8,674 nt of DNA from Methanosarcinaceae archaeon (lineage in GTDB: Archaea > Halobacteriota > Methanosarcinia > Methanosarcinales > Methanosarcinaceae), in the NCBI GenBank assembly GCA_030596385.1, contig JAUVKD010000017.1, forward strand, positions 1 through 8,674, in the 5' to 3' direction. Each line of letters opens with the position of its first letter. Positions within the stretch are counted from its first letter, which is position 1. Of this stretch, positions 5,937 to 8,674 are shown one piece after another. The notes beneath the pieces were generated by a model, which saw nothing but the letters and a program-made list of their open reading frames with translations, searched no databases and was not told where the DNA came from. The position numbers and the translations under genes are program-made.

Positions 5937-6585
5937 ACTGATAAGGAAATGGAACATCTTGAACTATAAACACATACCCAATGATCTGAAAATATATAAA
6001 AATGGGGAGAGCGATAATGTTAATGTTAACTTACCAATCCGCCTATTTGTTGCCGGACTACATGGCGATGAATGGCGCGATACATCCTGTATTCTTTTGA
6101 ATATAACCCCGCCGAAAAATGGCACACTGGCAGTTATCCCGATTGTAGACAATGGTAAATATGTTTCTACTCTGGATAACAGGTATTACACCAGTGTTGG
6201 CAGCAGGATAGTTGATGCCGTTGAAAGTCTACATCCTGATATCTATGTGGAATTGCACTCATACGCGGTTAATAATCTCGCAAAGCTTACGGATGAGGAG
6301 CGTATAAATAAAGCTGGAGTTCCTGCATATATTGAACTTGAAGATGGTGTACTTCTTGGATCAGTCCCACCCTACATCCGGCTCAAACATTTTCCAATAG
6401 ATGCCCTTTGCCTTTCCTTTGAGATCCAAAAGAACAATGCGCGGTCAAAACATTTTGCTGTGGGGATGCTTGATGTTGTCAAAAAATGCGTTTCAAGAGA
6501 TGAATTTGTGAAATATCTTGAAGACAGATATCCCTTGCAGGCAAAGATCGCTATTGAGAATTACAAAAGGTTCTATGGTTTGTAA
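5926..6585 (+). CDS. DUF2119 protein, putative AstE/M14-like zinc hydrolase
   Basis: A 219-residue cytoplasmic protein that I assign to DUF2119, a family of uncharacterised archaeal proteins found mainly in methanogens. Several spots resemble the succinylglutamate desuccinylase/aspartoacylase branch of M14 metallopeptidases. GLHGDE at 44-49 offers His46 and Glu49 as zinc ligands. DNR at 84-86 matches the substrate-binding NR motif. VELHS at 108-112 offers His111 as the third ligand. LSFEI at 163-167 holds Glu166 at a plausible catalytic position. This supports a hydrolase acting on an amide or similar bond; the substrate is unknown. The start is GTG at 5926, inside the end of the methyltransferase gene; no in-frame ATG lies before the conserved core and no good ribosome site is visible, so translation may depend on the upstream gene. 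The stop codon is built into the hairpin shared with the thermosome gene. Family assignment is good; catalysis is inference. Confidence 0.78.
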   Translation: MEFELIRKWNILNYKHIPNDLKIYKNGESDNVNVNLPIRLFVAGLHGDEWRDTSCILLNITPPKNGTLAVIPIVDNGKYVSTLDNRYYTSVGSRIVDAVESLHPDIYVELHSYAVNNLAKLTDEERINKAGVPAYIELEDGVLLGSVPPYIRLKHFPIDALCLSFEIQKNNARSKHFAVGMLDVVKKCVSRDEFVKYLEDRYPLQAKIAIENYKRFYGL

Positions 6586-6625
6586 GAATCCGGTCCGGAT
6601 CATACAAACCATCCGTTGTGTTTTT
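6575..6625. terminator. Two-way hairpin terminator between convergent genes
   Basis: ATGGTTTGTA (6575-6584) pairs perfectly with TACAAACCAT (6603-6612). Inside it, after a small internal loop (AGA/CA), ATCCGG (6588-6593) pairs with CCGGAT (6595-6600). The result is a 38-base stem-loop overlapping the DUF2119 stop codon. On the plus strand a TTTTT run follows at 6621-6625; on the minus strand a weaker TTTT follows the hairpin. It sits in the 49-bp gap between the DUF2119 and thermosome genes, so it can end both transcripts. Confidence 0.75.
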
Positions 6626-6634
6626 GACCAATAC

Positions 6635-8287
6635 TTACCTGCGACTGTCGAGCACAGGTGCAGACATACCATCATAGTTATGGATGTTATGTGCAGGATC
6701 AATATCAGCCATTACCTGTCTTTGCGCCTTTAACACATCATCAACCCGAAGTATCATCGTAGCGGCTTCAGATGCTGATTTAATCGCTTGTATCTTGACC
6801 CTCAGAGGATCAACAATACCATTTTCAAGCATGTCTTCTATCTCACCGGTAAATACATTCAATCCGGCGTTCTTCATATCTGTGTGAGCAGCACGGAGAT
6901 TTAGTATTGCGTTTATAGTGTCATGTCCGGCATTTTCTGCAAGTGCTTTTGGTATTGATTCAATTGCATCTGCAAATGCTGATATTGCCATTTGTTCGCG
7001 ACCACCAACTGATGCTGCATGAGCACGCAAGCCAAGTGCAACCTCTATCTCAGGTGCACCGCCTCCTGATACGATTGTACCATCTTCGATAACGTTCTTG
7101 ACAACATGCAGTGCATCGTCAAGACTTCTTTCGACGTTTTCTGTGACGTGTTCAGTACCACCCCGAACAATGATTGTCACAGACTTTGCATTTGTGCATT
7201 CCTTGATGTAGGTCTTTCCGACTTCGGATTCGCCTTCCTGTTCAACAAGCCCTGCATATCCAAGATCATCTGCTTCAATTTCATGCACATTTCGAATGAT
7301 GCGTGCACCTGTAGCACGTGATATGTTCTTCATTTCGCCATCTTTTACGCGGCGTGTTGCATAAATGTTGTTCTTTTGCAGGTAATGAACTGCATGGTCA
7401 TCAATACCTTTTGAACAGAACACGACATTAGCGCCGCTTTGTACAATTGCATCGACCATTACTTTAAAGGAATTTTCTTCCTGTTCTACAAATGCAGCCA
7501 TCTGGTCAGCAGACTGGATTTGTACTTTTGATTTGTTGTCGGTCTTGCCAAGTTCAATGGGTGTATCTACAAGTGCGATCTTTGCATTCTTAATCTTCTT
7601 TGGCATATTCGGATGAATTCTCCACTTATTAAGTACAACTCCTTTTATAAGCTCGGTATCATTGATCCTGGAGCCCGCATCCTGTGTGATAAGTATGTCA
7701 TCATCAATGTTTATTGTACCATTGTCCCAAATCGCAAGTATTGCATCCACACATATTGATGAAAGCATATCTCCATACGCTTCTATCGCTTTGCCTGTGA
7801 TTGATGTTTTTGCGATTTTATTCAGTATCTCTTTGTCGTCTGCTGTAACTGGGACTGCAAGATCTTCCAATAGAGTCACAGCCATTTCAGCGGCGGACCT
7901 GTAGCCTTTTACGATCATGGTGGAATGAACACCGATTTCAATTAATTCCTGTGCATTTTCAAGAAGCGCACCTGTGAGCACAACTGCAGTTGTTGTACCA
8001 TCACCTGCAATCTTCTCCTGTGTGCGTGCAACTTCAACCATCATTTTTGCGGTAGGGTGTTCGATGTCCATCTCCTTTAAGATAGTCGCACCATCATTTG
8101 TGAGGACAATGTCACCAATTGCATTGACAAGCATCTTGTCCATGCTTTTTGGTCCCAATGTCGTTTTTACAATGTTTGATACTGCCTTTGCTGCATTGAT
8201 ATTCATGGATAGTGCATCTTTACCTTGTGTGCGCTCTTTACTTGAATCTACGATAATAATTGGCTGACCGCCATATTGTCCTGCCAT
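6635..8287 (-). CDS. Thermosome (group II chaperonin) subunit
   Basis: Subunit of the two-ring archaeal chaperonin that folds proteins in the cytoplasm using ATP and a built-in lid. At 550 residues it is full length and collinear with the family. Equatorial motifs include [13 protein letters not shown] at 42-54, TNDGATIL at 63-70 and the phosphate loop GDGTTT at 95-100. The intermediate/apical region spans about 150-375, then ERSLDDAL at 386-393 with Asp391 and GGGAPEIE at 408-415. Two oddities stand out. Residue 55 is Asn where most thermosomes have Asp (MLVD), the counterpart of GroEL Asp52. The C-terminus ends PVLDSRR without the Gly/Met-rich tail that usually fills the cavity. Methanosarcina-type genomes carry several paralogous subunits, so this may be a specialised one. 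The start ATG 8287 has AGGAGG ten bases upstream. Monocistronic, convergent with DUF2119. Confidence 0.96.
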   Translation of the reverse strand: MAGQYGGQPIIIVDSSKERTQGKDALSMNINAAKAVSNIVKTTLGPKSMDKMLVNAIGDIVLTNDGATILKEMDIEHPTAKMMVEVARTQEKIAGDGTTTAVVLTGALLENAQELIEIGVHSTMIVKGYRSAAEMAVTLLEDLAVPVTADDKEILNKIAKTSITGKAIEAYGDMLSSICVDAILAIWDNGTINIDDDILITQDAGSRINDTELIKGVVLNKWRIHPNMPKKIKNAKIALVDTPIELGKTDNKSKVQIQSADQMAAFVEQEENSFKVMVDAIVQSGANVVFCSKGIDDHAVHYLQKNNIYATRRVKDGEMKNISRATGARIIRNVHEIEADDLGYAGLVEQEGESEVGKTYIKECTNAKSVTIIVRGGTEHVTENVERSLDDALHVVKNVIEDGTIVSGGGAPEIEVALGLRAHAASVGGREQMAISAFADAIESIPKALAENAGHDTINAILNLRAAHTDMKNAGLNVFTGEIEDMLENGIVDPLRVKIQAIKSASEAATMILRVDDVLKAQRQVMADIDPAHNIHNYDGMSAPVLDSRR

Positions 8288-8297
8288 TGATTTTAAG

Positions 8298-8340
8298 CCT
8301 CCTGTGATATGATTGATAAAAAATTATATAATATTTAATT
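8298..8340 (-). promoter_or_regulatory. Thermosome promoter and ribosome binding site
   Basis: Minus strand: an AT-only TATA region (AAATATTATATAA, centred near 8330) predicts a start near 8304. The strong ribosome site AGGAGG at 8298-8303 would lie at the very 5' end of a ~17-base leader, ten bases before the ATG. No known heat-shock operator could be recognised. Confidence 0.55.
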
Positions 8341-8370
8341 GTAAACGAATCAGATTTAACTGTGTGTGGT

Positions 8371-8600
8371 TCTATAAATATGTTTCGAACGAGCAGGCCT
8401 TGGTGTGCCATGGCGTCATACTAACAACATTATGCCAATTAACAGATGGTTTGAAGAGATTTTGAAAGTGCTGCGGGTTATATGCTAAAAAGGTACTTGA
8501 TATAGTACAAATGGGATACAAAAAGGGGTGTGAAATCTGACATAATCGCAGCAATTCCCGTTATGCTAATAAACGCATACAAGCGAAGGCTTGTTGTTTT
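8371..8600 (+). ncRNA. Possible small transcript upstream of the thermosome gene
   Basis: A good TATA box, TCTATAAATA (8371-8380), predicts plus-strand transcription from about 8402. About 180 bases on, ACAAGC (8579-8584) and GCTTGT (8589-8594) form a hairpin with a GAAG loop, followed by TGTTTTGAT, which resembles a terminator. Between them there is no long reading frame. Internal elements are a GCCATGGC palindrome at 8407-8414, an 18-codon frame from ATG 8432 (MPINRWFEEILKVLRVIC) without a ribosome site, and a small GTACT/AGTAC hairpin near 8492-8507. The candidate is therefore a ~190-base small RNA or a leader carrying a tiny peptide. Promoter and hairpin are seen; transcription is inference. 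Confidence 0.3.
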
Positions 8601-8616
8601 GATATTTCGTGATAAT

Positions 8617-8670
8617 TTTATGATATTATATGCTTTTACTCGTCATATCATAAACCAAATCAATGACGAG
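8617..8670 (+). promoter_or_regulatory. Promoter with nested inverted repeats at the window edge
   Basis: A TATA-like TGATATTATATG (8621-8632) predicts a start near 8653. Centred there is the inverted repeat CTCGTCAT (8639-8646) / ATGACGAG (8663-8670). A second one, TTTATGATAT (8617-8626) / ATATCATAAA (8645-8654), overlaps both the TATA box and the first repeat. This probably controls a plus-strand gene beginning beyond the window. Confidence 0.45.
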
Positions 8671-8674
8671 CGAC

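Noticed and set aside
7662..8267. Plus-strand frames opposite the thermosome gene
   Set aside because: Shadows of a strongly conserved gene; low-complexity Ser/Ala/Ile translations with no family resemblance.
8372..8554. A 60-codon minus-strand frame upstream of the thermosome gene
   Set aside because: Composition (many Pro, His, Cys, Trp) is unlike the neighbouring proteins, no ribosome site, no domain.

Overview
The window looks like a chromosomal segment of a methanogenic archaeon, most likely Methanosarcinaceae or a close relative. Supporting signs are a group II chaperonin (thermosome) subunit, an archaeal dCTP-deaminase-like dUTPase, a DUF2119-type protein, a LolA-like/DUF4367 archaeal lipoprotein, a group II intron remnant, AT-rich BRE/TATA promoters and several short or absent 5' leaders. 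Genes end in TAA or TGA; no gene here uses TAG as its stop. The species assignment is inference.

Layout, left to right. (1) Positions 5-1072 (minus): a lipoprotein gene split by one in-frame TGA, with coding sense continuing unbroken in the same frame on both sides. (2) Positions 1243-3560 (minus): a two-component pair, first a response regulator with the unusual order HTH-REC, then a membrane sensor histidine kinase with an extracellular Cache-like domain. (3) Positions 3713-3994 (plus): a small winged-helix regulator divergent from the two-component pair. The shared 150-bp intergenic region holds two TATA boxes, each followed by an inverted repeat centred near the predicted transcription start. 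(4) Positions 4176-4688 (minus): dUTPase, probably leaderless. (5) Positions 4689-5270: 582 bp without a credible gene. It contains a well-formed group II intron domain V plus domain VI with no intron body or reverse transcriptase, then a GC-richer, foldable stretch that resembles a decayed IS200/IS605-type right end. (6) Positions 5271-6585 (plus): an S4/FtsJ-type rRNA methyltransferase of the TlyA kind, overlapping by 11 bp a DUF2119 protein that carries AstE/M14-like metallohydrolase motifs. (7) Positions 6575-6625: a long hairpin between convergent genes, a probable two-way terminator. (8) Positions 6635-8287 (minus): a thermosome subunit with Asn where the conserved nucleotide-pocket Asp is expected and without a Gly/Met-rich tail. 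(9) Positions 8341-8674: no credible long gene; a plus-strand TATA box, a terminator-like hairpin, and at the right edge a second promoter with nested inverted repeats, probably serving a gene outside the window.

How they fit together: mostly housekeeping (dUTP removal, rRNA modification, protein folding) with a sensory/regulatory block on the left. I see no defence island, CRISPR array or intact mobile element. The most useful leads are the TGA-split lipoprotein, the orphan domain V/VI, the HTH-REC regulator with its operator-like repeats, the metallohydrolase reading of DUF2119, and the thermosome active-site substitution.
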